Shown here piece after piece: positions 22,064-33,652 of a DNA stretch of 64,000 bases. The first letter of the stretch is position 1, and each line of letters begins with the position of its first letter. The notes beneath the pieces were generated by a model that was not told the DNA's origin, ran no database searches, and worked only from the letters and a program-made list of their open reading frames with translations. The translations under genes were made by a program, and so were the position numbers. The stretch spans positions 3,224,001-3,288,000 of the forward strand of contig JACAAK010000002.1 in the NCBI GenBank assembly GCA_025093985.1, given 5' to 3'. The DNA comes from Calvatia gigantea. Taxonomy: Eukaryota > Basidiomycota > Agaricomycetes > Agaricales > Lycoperdaceae.

Positions 22064-22959
22064 ATGGGTGAAGTGATAAGAGGCAGTCCAGAGAATACCA
22101 TAGAACTCAGCAGCAGAGAAATACCGAAACTCGGGGGCTCCGCTGCTGGTAAGTTTGCACATCATTCTCCAGTGATGGGCTCAGCTGATATGCATCAGGC
22201 TTCGTCATTCTAATTGTCGTCCTTTGTCTCGTCATCGTCGTTTCTCTTATTGCTATATATCTCCTACTGCGAGAAGGTACTTCCTCTGACGAGGAGTTGC
22301 AAAAACCGTACAAGCGCCCGAGGACCGCAACCTACGTAACGCCGCTCGAGGATGACGGCGAATCACAACCGAATTCCTGGCTCCGCCGCACATATCAACG
22401 TCTCAGATTTTCGCGCACGGCGAGTAGTGACCGCATACCACAAATCAAAGTCGGGCAAAGTCAGAGCCAGCGAGCCTCCCTCAATACTCCACGAAACGAA
22501 TGGCACACCGAATCCGTAGACGACTTCCACCTGAAAGCTCCACAGCTCAAACAACTCAATCGACACCCTCAAGTCGAGAAACTCAACACTACCATCCTAA
22601 ATGACCCCGTGTCTAGACGATTATCCACGACTACCTCAACATGTAGCGTTCGTTTCGACTTAAACAACGCTCGCGATCCACTGCCTCTGGAAAGAGAGCG
22701 TTTTGCCCCTTCTCCAACGGCAACTCTGCCGAGCATCCACACACGGATGTCATCGCCAACATCATCTCTCGGAAGCTTCCCATCATCTATCCCAAAACGA
22801 TCCCGCTCAATTCCGCAGGAGGGACCTACCTCGCCATTGACATCACCTCCCCATGCCCGGCATGAGCAGGATATCGCACAGCATCCACCCTTAGGATCCT
22901 CCCCCTCCCCTACGCACACAACGTTTGAAGGCGGCACGAAATTCCTAGAAACCTTTTAA
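22064..22959 (+). CDS. Single-pass membrane protein with long disordered tail
   Basis: Two exons (22064-22148 and 22199-22959) give 281 residues. The first 28 residues have no signal peptide. The second exon opens with a strong membrane segment (about 22 residues, FVILIVVLCLVIVVSLIAIY), followed by a Ser/Pro/Arg-rich, likely disordered and phosphorylated tail (many SP/TP and RxxS sites such as RRLS). The short N-terminus is then outside and the tail inside, as in type III or SHP-like signalling adaptors, but no family was recognised. The TATA region and start are plausible. The function is unknown. Confidence 0.75.
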
Positions 22960-23945
22960 CGGTGCCTACGTTTCTTCAAACAGAAGTAATTTATTATACC
23001 TCGATCCTACTTCTTCGCCTTCCTCACGCCTCAAGGCCTCAAGTAGTGGAGCTGATGATTGTCTATCTATCTGTTTGTTTGAGATGTACTGACCGCACCT
23101 GTTTTTCTTGTTTTATTCCCGATGGACTGACGGTTTCATATGACTTTTAATATGTACTGTACCTGTAGATTACGCATACAATCACGAACGGACAATTACT
23201 GTAACACACTTGGCAGGGAAGAATGTGTACATAGGGGGTTGGGCTAGGTAACAAAAGATATTCTTACCCGCGTGACGTGGGTAGTACAACTCCACTTCTC
23301 GACGGAACAGGCATCCTGAGGTCAAGGTCCACATGTCCCACATCCTCGAATGTGGTGTTGATGTCCCCACTGAACTGAGTACTGTTTTTGACCTGGCCCC
23401 TTCAACTCCACTCTGCCATAGTGCTAGGGTTCTTCTGACGATCCCAAAGTTCTGAGTCCGAAGGCTACTGTAACAGTCACGATTACCGTCAGGTTAATCT
23501 GCACCAAAATTAGGGTAGCTCCTTATCACTGCAAGTGCCTTTCCAGACTCACTGATTTGTTTAGGAGACTCTGAATTCGCTTCATAATAACCTCAGTGGC
23601 CCCAGTGCCTTACTCCCCTGCACTACCTCCAAGAACACGGACAACCTATGCCATTTGTACAGCTATTGAGTTCTAGCGTCTTTTTTTCTGGTGCTGACGG
23701 ACAGTTTCCAATTCACCCAAAATGTTGCCGTCAAAGCCAATGTTGGGAACGCAGGTAAACAGGCAGGATTAAGCCCCGCGTAGACAATTACAGAATTTAA
23801 TACAGCCAAGAGCAAAGAAGAATTCTGAGAGATAATATTTCTCGTTTCTATCAGAATTTTTACCGCCTTTTGAATCCATTATTTCCCTAGAACATTTGGG
23901 CAGGTTCCAGTCGATTCAAGTAAAACAAGGTTGGAGACTGTGGTT
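22960..23945. other. Convergent 3' intergenic region
   Basis: About 1 kb between two genes ending towards each other. No supported exon; AT-rich stretches near 23140-23160 and 23820-23850 may be 3' ends. Confidence 0.5.
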
Positions 23946-25128
23946 TCAGCGATAGTTCTTCAACGCCTCCTCCGTCAGGAAGGCTTGATGACCCCTATGG
24001 CAATAATGTCACTCAAAGGAGATATTTTCGGATAACGGAGGACATACGTCATGAAGACATTGTAAAAGGATAGTAACCGGGCAAAGACATCGTCCTCTAT
24101 GATTTTTTCGCTTGAGTCAGCAAAGAAGTACAACGACTCGCGTTCGTAGACGTCCATGCCAACAGCTAAAATATGGCCTGACTTTAATGCGCTGGTTAAA
24201 TAAAGTTCAGTTTGCGATACCTGAGAAAGGGGGAAATACTCGCCGTATCAGCGCATATGTATCAATCAGACCACCTCTTGAAGTGTTAATTAAAATGACA
24301 CCCTTCTTAGTTTTCCCAAGCGTATTATCGTTGATGATGTACTTCGTGCTCTCCATCAATGGGCAATGCAGACTAATAATGTCCGACCTCTCCAACAAAT
24401 CGTCCAATGTCTGCACATACGCGATGCCATACTCGGCGGCAAGAGGCGACGGGTACGGATCATGTGCGATCACATTGCAACCAAACCCTTGGGACAGGAT
24501 TTTGCCAGTCAACAGCCCAATTCTGCCAGTGCCGATAATACCGACAGTTTTGCTATGTAGATTGAAACCAAGGAGCCCGTCAAGCAGGAAGTTGCCTTCG
24601 CGGACGCGGTTGTAGGCTTTATGATATTTACGGACAACAGTCATGATCATTCCGACTGTGAATTCTGCAACGGCCTCGGGAGAGTATGCTGGTACGCGGG
24701 CGACTTTGATGCCCCGGGCGGAGGCAGCTTCAAGGTCGACATTGTTGTAACCTGCACAGCGTAGTGCGATGTATTTCTAGATGACGCGACGAGAAAGGAT
24801 GACAAGACCTTAGCGGACTCGGCGATTAGACATCGGTCGGTGATTGGAGACATACCACGCCTAGAGTTTTCAGTCGTTCTAACACCTCGGCGTTGCAGAC
24901 GTCGTTAACGAACAGGCACACAGCATCGTGACCATCGGCGAGCTGGGCCGTTAGAGGACCAAGTAGAGCTTCGATGAATGTGAATTTGATGTCTGAGTCT
25001 TTCGTCAGGGCCTCGTTCAACGATGCGACGTCATACTGACAATCAACCGCCCATCAGGTTGGTGTGCCATGAAGTTCGTAGTTAACTGAAATACTCACTT
25101 TGCAAGTCCCGAATACGGCCACCTTCAT
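23946..25128 (-). CDS. D-lactate dehydrogenase (D-2-hydroxyacid dehydrogenase)
   Basis: An NAD-dependent enzyme interconverting pyruvate and D-lactate. Five exons (25128-25099, 25035-24856, 24776-24244, 24191-24048, 23994-23946) give 311 residues. Motifs are MKVAVFGT at the start, [26 protein letters not shown], the NAD loop [21 protein letters not shown] (catalytic Arg), VGMDVYERE (catalytic Glu) and [12 protein letters not shown] (catalytic His). The FF/DxS segment after VYERE is typical of bacterial-style fermentative D-LDH. The third intron (24243-24192) has a GC donor (GCGAGT), forced by the protein frame LI-R-ALKSGH. The enzyme is complete, with no frame break. Confidence 0.93.
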
Positions 25129-26111
25129 GATCGGTTATGGGCGTATTGTTGAATGTCTGAATCTTTGCTATATCGCTGCAAGGCTTTTTATAGACGTCAT
25201 CGCCTGTTGACTTTTATGGACGAGTGTGGAATACGGAATGTCCGAGCCGAGACCTTCCAAGCTTAGGTTTAAAAATCAAGGCCTTACATCCGACTTATTC
25301 ACAAGTGTGTAGTTTAATTACCATGTATATTGGTTAACTTCGGAAGCAACGGCCAGTGAGATATATGAAATAGGGCTGTTGGTATTAAGTGCCAAGGTGA
25401 GCCAGACCCGCTGCAGAGGGTGTAGCAGGAGGAATTCGTCTGGGTCTGGACTTTCAAATGCTAGATCGCTTCTCGTTAATCTCGGAGGGCTGCGAGAACC
25501 TGTGCACAATATCAATCAATGACCCACGTCAGTCGGCACTGCATCGCGTTTAATTACAGTCAGGAGAGCGACTGAAAGCGGGATTCATCTGCGGGGTCCA
25601 GCGCCTCCTTGACACCCCTTGGTCAGCTCCGGGATAAGGCAAACGGAACCACATGAAGCCGCACTGAACAAAATATAAACGTTTAAAACCGCCCATCCAC
25701 ATTTTTCGGTTCGCAGACCTCATAGTGCAAGTGGGTCCGCACCACTGGTACCCGAGTCATCAGTCATCTCATCAGCGGCGGCCCTTATCACGCCTTCGTG
25801 GGCAATAGATACTTTCATTTCAGGCATTGATTTGTTCGAGAGGATCTTCTCTCAACCACGCACCGCAGCAGAGTCAGATATGATTAGATATGATTTGGTT
25901 ACGTCATAATCACACTCAAAAGCTTGGTTTCCTCTCTTACGATAAACCTCCCCACATCTACGCACAGGAACCTCTATTGTTACGAGCGCTCGATTTGGAG
26001 GTGTGTAATCCCGTGTGTGGGTATGTCATAATCACGTCTCAGACAGGGGATAATTCCTTGCGGATCTATTTTGATTCGTTTCCTACGTACTGTGCAGATC
26101 TCTACCTTAAC
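25129..26111. other. Divergent promoter region (D-LDH minus, CCDC124-type plus)
   Basis: No supported exon. The two start codons point outward, so both promoters must lie here. AT-rich TATA-like stretches occur near 25184-25191 (for the minus gene) and 25670-25680. Confidence 0.45.
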
Positions 26112-27186
26112 ATGCCACCAGGCAAGGGCACCAACGCAAAGAAAGAAGCAGGTAGAGCCAAGAAAGCAGAAAATGAAGCTAAGAAGCAGTCAGCTGCAGC
26201 TGCAGAGCGGGTACGCCCATGCTTCCTAATCCAAGTCCCAGCACTCACGCCAGCCATGCGACTTTAGGAGCGCAAGGAGGCTGAAGCATGGACAGATAAG
26301 GACGTGAAAGGTGGCAAAGCCACCAAAGAAGCGAAGGAGGAAAAACGTAGAGCCGACCTTGCGCGGAAAGCTGAGAATGCTAGGATTTTAGCAGAGGAAG
26401 AGGCTGGTATGCGAGCTAAGGTGGTAACTGCACCCAAGGCGGGTCAGAAGAAGAAGGCAGAGGCTGTTCGACCCGCTGGTCCCGGAGCTATTGCTGCCGG
26501 TGGGGGTCTGGCGGCTGTTGGTGGCGGTGACAATAAGGGGAAGGGCAAGGAAGAAGAACCCGAGAGCTTCGCCGCAACTGGGATTGAGAACGCCTTGGAG
26601 TTGCTGGAAGTTGTTACTGCCAAGACGGATAAGGCGAGCGTTGGGCAGCAAGCTGCTGGCTTGGAGAGACATCCTGAGGTACGTTGGCGCTTTTTATTGC
26701 TGTTAGATATTTGAAACGAGGAGTGTCGCCTGTGTATATCAGCGTCGTTTCAAGGTGAGCGATCCCCTGACATGAGCCCCTATCACCCTGGTTAATACCG
26801 TTACAGGCAGCATTCGAAGCCTATCAGGAACGCGAGCTACCTAAAATTAAGCAGGAAGTAGGTATAAATTTCCAAGGTCTATGATATGGTGGCTAAGTCC
26901 TTTCGCAGCACCCAGGACTACGCTTGCAGCAATATAAAGTATGCCGCAGCAAGATTGATCCTTGTTCTCAGCTTAACCCACTTCTAGGAACTTTTGCACA
27001 AGCAATTTCAGAAATCTCCGGACAACCCGTAAGCTTTCAACGATGGCTCTGGCAGAGGCTGTGATTAAATTTGACGCACACAGGTTCAACCAAACAACAG
27101 TCTCATATGATGCTAGCAAGGAGGAGAAGTTGGACGCGCTTCAGCGCAGACGGGCAGAGGTGGAACAACGATTACGCGAGAATTAG
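26112..27186 (+). CDS. CCDC124 / Lso2-type ribosome-associated coiled-coil protein
   Basis: A homologue of human CCDC124 and yeast Lso2, which bind idle ribosomes at the tRNA/mRNA channel and help recovery from dormancy (family knowledge). Seven exons (26112-26210, 26268-26678, 26743-26754, 26807-26857, 26909-26938, 26988-27028, 27084-27186) give 248 residues. The N-terminus MPPGKGTNAKKEAGRAKK and the long Lys/Glu/Ala coiled coil match. The conserved C-terminal block reads HPERRFKAAFEAYQERELPK, then PGLRLQQYKELL and KSPDNPFNQ. The RRFK in that block is a 12-nt exon. A Gly/Ala/Pro-rich insert (about residues 95-125) is lineage-specific. The frame is exact. Confidence 0.92.
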
Positions 27187-27725
27187 AGGCTGGTTTGGCT
27201 CCAACAATAATCGATAATCCTGACTGCTTCTACTGCTCTTCTGTCCAACATCGGACATCAGACGTTTTCTTGCCGTGTCTCTGCCTCAGCACTGGAGAAA
27301 TCTGTACAGCAATAGAATTCTTACCAACGCCTTGTCGGGCTTGGGTCATGTGCGAGGTGACTTGTACCTTAGTAATTTAAATTGGCTCTCTCGTCACAGG
27401 AGTGACAAACGTCAAATTGGGGCACAGCTGGTCGTTGTTTACAGCATTCCAACTGCGACCATTGTCCGGGCGATGATGTCTGGCTACAGTGGTTCGACTA
27501 CGCACAACCTGTGCATGGCTGGAACCGGCCATGCCACAGCACCACTTCTGCGCCGTCCCTAACTGCACAGCTTGTATTACGTAACGATCATTCAACTGAA
27601 AATATAACATTCCCCCGATTTTTCGTACCACTCCACCTTCAACTCCTTACTCTCTCCCAACTCTCATCTTACCCCCGGATTAATGTCGCCTTCTGTTGCT
27701 CTCAGCTGTGGAAACAGCCCAACCT
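27187..27725. other. Intergenic, upstream of calcipressin
   Basis: No supported exon; overlapping short frames on both strands only. A longer 5' part of the calcipressin gene starting at the ATG at 27683 cannot be excluded. Confidence 0.4.
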
Positions 27726-28498
27726 ATGTCCCCTTTGGTATCGTCACCCAGGGCACCATCACCAGAAATCATTCGCACCAATACCATCGCGGTGACCTCG
27801 CTTCCAAAATCGTTCTTCGAACCTGTGATTTTGGAGCTTCTGCGTGCTCATTTTTTATCATTTGGCTCGATAAATCAATGGGTCCCGCTAGCTGGGTTTA
27901 GTAGGATCATCGTTGTGTATGAAGAGGAGGATCACGCGGAAAATGCGAAGGTTCGCTCAGATCCTATCATCCTTTCTGCGACAAAGGAGCGGTGCGTAGA
28001 TTTAATTTTTCACCGGAACGCCCAGTAACTAATGCGAATATCTTAGATCTGAGGACTTCATTCTGAGAGTGTACCGTGCCGATCCGAACCCGCTCATCTC
28101 AAGGGATCAAGATTCCTCTACAATACCCTCACAAAACTATCTTCGGCCCCCAGCCGCAGAAAAGAACTTCCTTATCTCGCCTCCCGGTTCTCCCCCGGTT
28201 GGTTGGGAGGCCATCAAAGAAGATCCGCCGAATATGACGCCGTTGGCTGATGATCTTATCGAGGCGCTGAAGAAGCTCCAAGTCCAACAGCAGCGTAAAT
28301 CGAGTTTCGAGGTGCTGTTGGAGCCGAATGAGGAGTCAGGGTGTGGGTGTGTATGTTGAAGACTGTGATTTGGTTATGGTTGATGACATGAAGGATGGAG
28401 ATGACGATGAATGGGTATATGGTGTTACCGCACCTGCAAGGTCTAAGTGGACACCTGTACCGACGGCTATGCCACCTATGAGGCCGATTTCTGTTTGA
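27726..28498 (+). CDS. Calcipressin (RCAN/Rcn1 family calcineurin regulator), one frame break
   Basis: Calcipressins bind and tune calcineurin (PP2B). Exon 1 (27726-27991) encodes an RRM-like half (TNTIAVTSLPKSFFEPV, FSRIIVVYEEEDHAENA). Exon 2 (from 28047) has the family motif NFLISPPGSPPVGWE followed by EDPPN and PLADDLIEALKKL. One extra G in GGG at 28339-28341 moves the frame, so the given sequence stops at 28359. The neighbouring frame continues as VYVEDCDLVMVDD to a stop at 28496-28498, matching the expected acidic C-terminus. A start further upstream (27683) is possible with an extra intron. Confidence 0.9.
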
Positions 28499-29963
28499 AG
28501 GCTGCTTTTGCTTGATGGACTTTGGTTCCAGTCTCATTAATTTCGGGATTCTCTTTTGTTATTTCTCCGCGCTGGTTTTATATGGACTTGGTTTTGGTGA
28601 GTTCTTTGTTCCGTTTATTGTTTAGTTTTTCCTTCGGATGAGAAATTTTCAGACCTGTTCTGAGCCCATCAGGGCATGGCGGAAAACTATGTATTGCCTT
28701 TTAATCTGATCATTTCTTCGTCTTCTTCCTACTCTTCTAATTTGATGCTAACTTGCCTCGCCTCCAGGTAAAATTTGTTCATCAATAACTACGAATTCCT
28801 TATGGCTCTTCTGTACTATAGTCATTGTGAGTGTTCACTCCCTTTCTTAAGCCTCCCCGCTGACATATTTTTATTCAGATGTTCACCGCTCAACCACAAG
28901 ACTTAATACCTATGCTCTCACGTATCCTCATCACCTAGTTTTCAACACCACACTGGGGAGCATGGACTCCTGGATATGTTCAACTTTATTCGCTATGTCA
29001 TACAAATTGGACGCTCGGCATAATAGAAAGAATGTAGTTTTATGTCTTACATGTTACACGTTCGAAATGTAGATTGTTTCCATCCCTCCCTACTCTAAGC
29101 GCTCTCCGACGTTGACCCGATGGTAGGGCGATTTGTTGTGGTGGAGAGCCGGACTCCCCTTGACACTTCGCTGCCAGACCTACAGCCGTTGAGAGCGACC
29201 TCTGCCGGATAACACGCCAGTAACTCGAAACAGTCACATGTACTTACGTTATTCAAATTCCAGTCCTACGGGCGGGGTACCGATCGAGGTCAGATTCTAG
29301 GTCGCGGGCAATTTGTTATTTGGACAACGAAGACCGATTCGACGATGTTGAATGCTCTATGATCCCGGAAACCCCACGCCCTGTCTGTTATGAAAAGGCG
29401 GCGTGTTCGGGTCAACGAATGTTGGGTCTATATGAACAAATGCATTCTGCGACGGGACTGACACACAGGGCAAGTTGATTCGACATAGGTAACTGCCAGT
29501 GAACTTAGTTTACAATGACTCATTCACGGATTGATTCAGTTACAACGCAGATATTTCAAAAATCCAAAAGAGTTGTTTAGCTAGCACGATATTATTCCTA
29601 CTTAACGGTGGTGGGTGGTGGCGGTCTTTGGCCAACTAGTCATTCATCAATGGTTCATATTAGGATAGGCAACAATAGACGACTGGGCACGGGAGTAATT
29701 GGCGCGCGAAGCAAAAACAACTTTGAGGCCATAATACATCTGCACATAGGGATTTCTTTGTACCCTGGGGTGCAGTAATTCTTTCTCAAGTTAGTTGCGA
29801 TCATCACTCCAAGGGAGCTGCAACTCAAGTCCACAACGCTCACCCTAACTATCATACAAAGAGGAAGGTATCGAAGGACAAGGAGGGTATAGGAATCAGT
29901 GATGTCGAGAGGAAAAGATACAGCAACACTTACCCTTTTCTCGGAGCAAAGGGAAAGAAAGGT
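28499..29963. other. Intergenic, about 1.5 kb
   Basis: No supported gene. A weak two-exon plus-strand model (ATG at about 28802, intron 28828-28878) is open to about 29074 but resembles nothing known. From about 29820 the sequence (GGAAGGTATCGAAGGACA and onward) resembles the 3' flanks of the other F-box copies, so the duplicated unit starts here. Confidence 0.45.
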
Positions 29964-31546
29964 TTAGTCAAAGAGGATTCGACCGCTGGCGAGATCTCCG
30001 AAGCCTTCAACCTCCCTCGCCTCCGACATCATAGCTTTCAACACGTCAGAGTGCGGACTCCTTGTCCAATCCAAGCTTTGACTACGGAAACGTGGTTGGC
30101 TCGAGAACTCCAACAGACGGGTGTGATGCTGCCAATGGGTAGAAGTAGGCTCGTATGGTGGTAATACGAGTTCTTCTGGATCTTGCTCAGGGGAAAACCA
30201 ATCTACTGGCCCATTGCGCCTCGAGTATAACACCGCTATCATGGCATGCGGTGCAATCTCATCCACCGTAAGGTGCAGTCTCTGCAAGCGTGGAACTAAG
30301 TTATCTCCCCCCTGCCCAATGGAGAGACGCCACAACCCTTGCAGTACCTCTTCTTCCTCGCCGATGATGTCCGCCTTCAACGTTGTAAGGTTACTAAACA
30401 CGTTCAAGTGCCGATCGATACAATATTGCCACTCCGACATATGGATTCTCATTTCCTCTAGCTTTTGCATATTCGCAAAGAAGTCTCGAATGAAAGGTGC
30501 ATCCGAAGGAAGCGGGGCATACCAAAAGAGTTTACGGACGGCCGGGAAGCTGAAATGCATAAAGAATTGGGGATCAACAGGCTTGGGGTTCATTAGGCAA
30601 CCGCCGCCTTCCGGCGAGACAAGCCAGTTCAGATCTTGAAGAAACCGCATCGAAGTAATCTGTTGTTGTGGGGGAACCCATGATGTGTCTTCGTAACCAC
30701 CGTACAAAAATTCATAGCTGACCAGGTTAGGGCAGAGCACAAGGAGTTGAAAGGAGTATTTAGGACTAGTCCCGTTAAGTTTGAGTGTCGTGATTTGCCT
30801 CCAAGGAAACTCCAGCGGGATTTGCTGGTCACCCCTTCCGTTCAGCGATAAAGTTCGGAGACGAGGGCTATTGCGAAAAAGAGAATTTTCCAGTGGCCAT
30901 TTGTCCGTCTGCTGCCACTTTAACTCGAGTTCCTCAAGCTGTGTGAACTCTGTGTTTTCTTTAGCATATTTGATAACAACAGGCCAGGCTGGATCTTCGC
31001 CCAGACTGCCACTCCAGGAGTGATGGAAGTGGAACGACCTTAGCTTTCCAGCATACTCCTTCAGGATGACCCGCATAACCTCATCAAGCGGGGTGTCTCT
31101 GAGTGGGAGCAGATAGGGAATATAAAGAGACATCGCTGCTGCTCCGAGGTGCCGGTAGTAGTGCCTCATCAGCCCTACATAATCTACGGCTACTGTTCGG
31201 GAATAAGAGTAGTACGTGGTCACAAGAGCGAGGGTAGTCCAAAGTTGAGGGGAAGCCTGCGCGACGCGACGCCAGTGGGAGCAAACAGCACAAAGTCGGA
31301 GCGGAGCTTGATGTCGGGGGGACGGGGTTCACGAGAACCAGATGATGGATCGTCGGGACGTGTGGCAAACCAGAAGATGCGGGAAAGGATTTCGAATGGG
31401 ATTTGGGATATCACTGGGGAGCGAATGTAGTTGAGCGTTTGGAATAACCTTGCGCGTTCCTTGTTGAGCTCTGAGTCACAGATTTTGGTATCAAGTATCG
31501 CAATTTGGGAGAGGATGCGTGCTTCTTCGCTGGATTCCGCAGCCAT
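29964..31546 (-). CDS. F-box-like protein, copy 1, one frame break
   Basis: An agaricomycete F-box-like protein. The N-terminal coiled-coil (SEEARILSQIAILDTKI) leads into the F-box-like motif (IPFEILSRIFWFATRP), then SHWRRVAQASPQLWTT and leucine-rich segments (LEELELKW, LRTLSLNG, LTTLKADIIGEEEE). F-box proteins act as substrate receptors in SCF ubiquitin ligases (family knowledge; the target is unknown). A single missing base near 31313 (AAG where AAAG is needed) separates the first 75 or so residues from the 419-residue remainder. It is the only break in the window that looks like -1. It is closely related to copies at 32088-33652 and 34969-36549. Confidence 0.85.
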
Positions 31547-32087
31547 ATGGCAGAAGGAGGATACTGATTCCAGGGCGTCGGGGCCTATTTATCCAAGTGT
31601 CTCATGGGCTGAGGTCAGGAACCAGTCACGCGAAACCTCGGCATGCAAATTTAAGGAGGCCAATGATTTGACAAACATTGGTGACTCGACCCTGGTCTGA
31701 TCGAGGTTGGATAGACCAAATAGGGAGACTCTCGGCGACTCCGCTACGCACAAGACGGTCAAGGAATGAATGCGGGATAGCCACACGGTCTCATAAACGG
31801 AATAGTACAGGGCAAACATTTAGGGCCTCTCCGGTTCCATCTTTCCACAAGATCGAATCATCAACTTGTTCGGCAATCTTGGCGAAGTTCTCGAAGCAGT
31901 TTCCTACCTACAAAGTGCAGTAATTCTAAAAAGTTCATCACAAGTCATCGTTCTAGAAGGGTTGAGTGTTGCAACGTCTCGCCTAATATTACACAAAGGC
32001 AAAGAATCGAACCTTGGAGTCGGTGATGTTGAGAGAAGAAGATACGGAGACACTTACTACCTGTTCTCAACGGAGAAACGAACGGTC
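31547..32087. other. Spacer between F-box copies 1 and 2
   Basis: Holds the upstream region of copy 1 and the 3' flank of copy 2, both recognisable in the other copies. No separate gene is supported. Confidence 0.55.
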
Positions 32088-33652
32088 CTAGAAGAGGATT
32101 CGACTTTGACAGCTGTCAAGCTCCCCAAAGCCCTCGACCTCCTTCGCCTCCGACATCATAACCTTCATTGCGTCATAGTGTGGACTCCATGTCCAATCAA
32201 ATTTTATCTGATTATCGAATGGTTGACTCGAGAACTCCAACAAGCGAACGTGATGCTCCCAATGGGTGGAAGTGGGGTCGTATGGTGGCAATATGAGTTC
32301 TCCTGGATCCTGCTCGGGGTCAGATCAGTCAACCGGTCCATTGTGCCTCGAATATAACACCACTATCAACCCATGTGGTGCAACATTATCCACATTAAGG
32401 TACAGTCTTTGCAAACGTGGAAACAAGTTGTCCTTCCCCGACTTGGTGGTGAGACGCCATAACCATTGCGGTATCTCTTCTTCCTCGCCAATGATATCCG
32501 CCCTCAATGTTGTGAGGTTGCCGAACACACTGAGGTGTTGATTCAATATTGCCACTGTGATATATGGATTTTCAGTTCCTCCAGCTCTTGCATATTTGCG
32601 AAGGGGTTCCGAACGGAAGGTGCATCTGAGGGAAGGGGACCATACCAATGCAGTTTGCGGACGGCTGGGAAGCGGAAATGCGCAAAGAACTGGGGATCCA
32701 CAGGCTTGGACTTCGGCGCCTGGTAGTTGCTTTCCCCGAGACATGCCACGTCAGATCTCGAAGAAACCGCATTGAAATAATCTGGTTTTCGGCCGGGGGG
32801 ACCCATGGTTTGTTGTCATCGTCGTCGGCGATAGAGAATGTGTAATTGATCAGATTGTTACAGAGCACAAGAAGTTGGAAGGAATATTTGTAACTGGTGC
32901 TGCTAAGTTCAAGCGTCGTAATTTGCCTCCAAGGAAACTCGATTGGGATTTGCCGGCTTCCATCTCCATCAAGGGACAACGTTCGGAGACGGGGGCTATT
33001 GCGGAAAAGAGAGTTTTCCCGTGGCTGTTTTTCGCCCCGCTGCCACTCTAGCTCGAGTTCCTCAAGCTGGGTGAACTCTGTATTTTCTTTGGCATATTTG
33101 AGAATAGTCGGCCAGGCCGATCCCCTCACACATCTCTGGAGGTGGAGCGATCTCAGTTTTCCAGGATAAACCTTCAGGATGACCCGCATGATTTCATCAA
33201 TCGTAGTGCTTGGGAGAGAGCTCAAATCGGAAACGTAAAGGGATATCGTAGCTGCTCCAAGACGCTGGTAGTAGTGCCGCACCAGCCCTACGTAGTTTGT
33301 AGCTGTTGTGTGGGAATACGAGTTCTGTACAAGCGCGAGGGTTGTCCAAAGTTGAGGGGAAGATTGTGTGACGTTACGCCAGTGAGAGCAAACAGCGCGA
33401 AGTTCGAATAGAGCTTTGGTATCGGAGGGAGAGAATACACGAGGGTTATAACGTGTATCGTAGGGACGCGTGGCAAACCAGAAGATGCGGGAGAGCACAT
33501 CCGGTGGAATTCGGGATATCGTGGGGGGACCGGATGTGATTGAGCCTTTGAAGTAGTGTTGCACGTTCCTTATTGAGCTCGCAGATTTTGCTATCGAGTG
33601 TCGCAACTTGGGAGATAATGTGCGCAGTTTCTTCACTAGGCTTCATGGACAT
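32088..33652 (-). pseudogene. F-box-like protein, copy 2, decayed
   Basis: The copy aligns end to end with copy 3 but is broken several times: one extra C in a C6 run near 33527 before the F-box motif (TISRIPPDVLSRIFW), a missing base near 32740 after TWHVSG, a 4-base loss near 32558 after SQWQY, and a Trp-to-stop change (TGA) after NGPVD near 32323. Different kinds of lesions in one copy, unlike the single +1 changes elsewhere, indicate true pseudogenisation. The protein-like remainder (LLEFSSQPFDNQ...SRILF) continues to the normal stop position. Confidence 0.85.
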
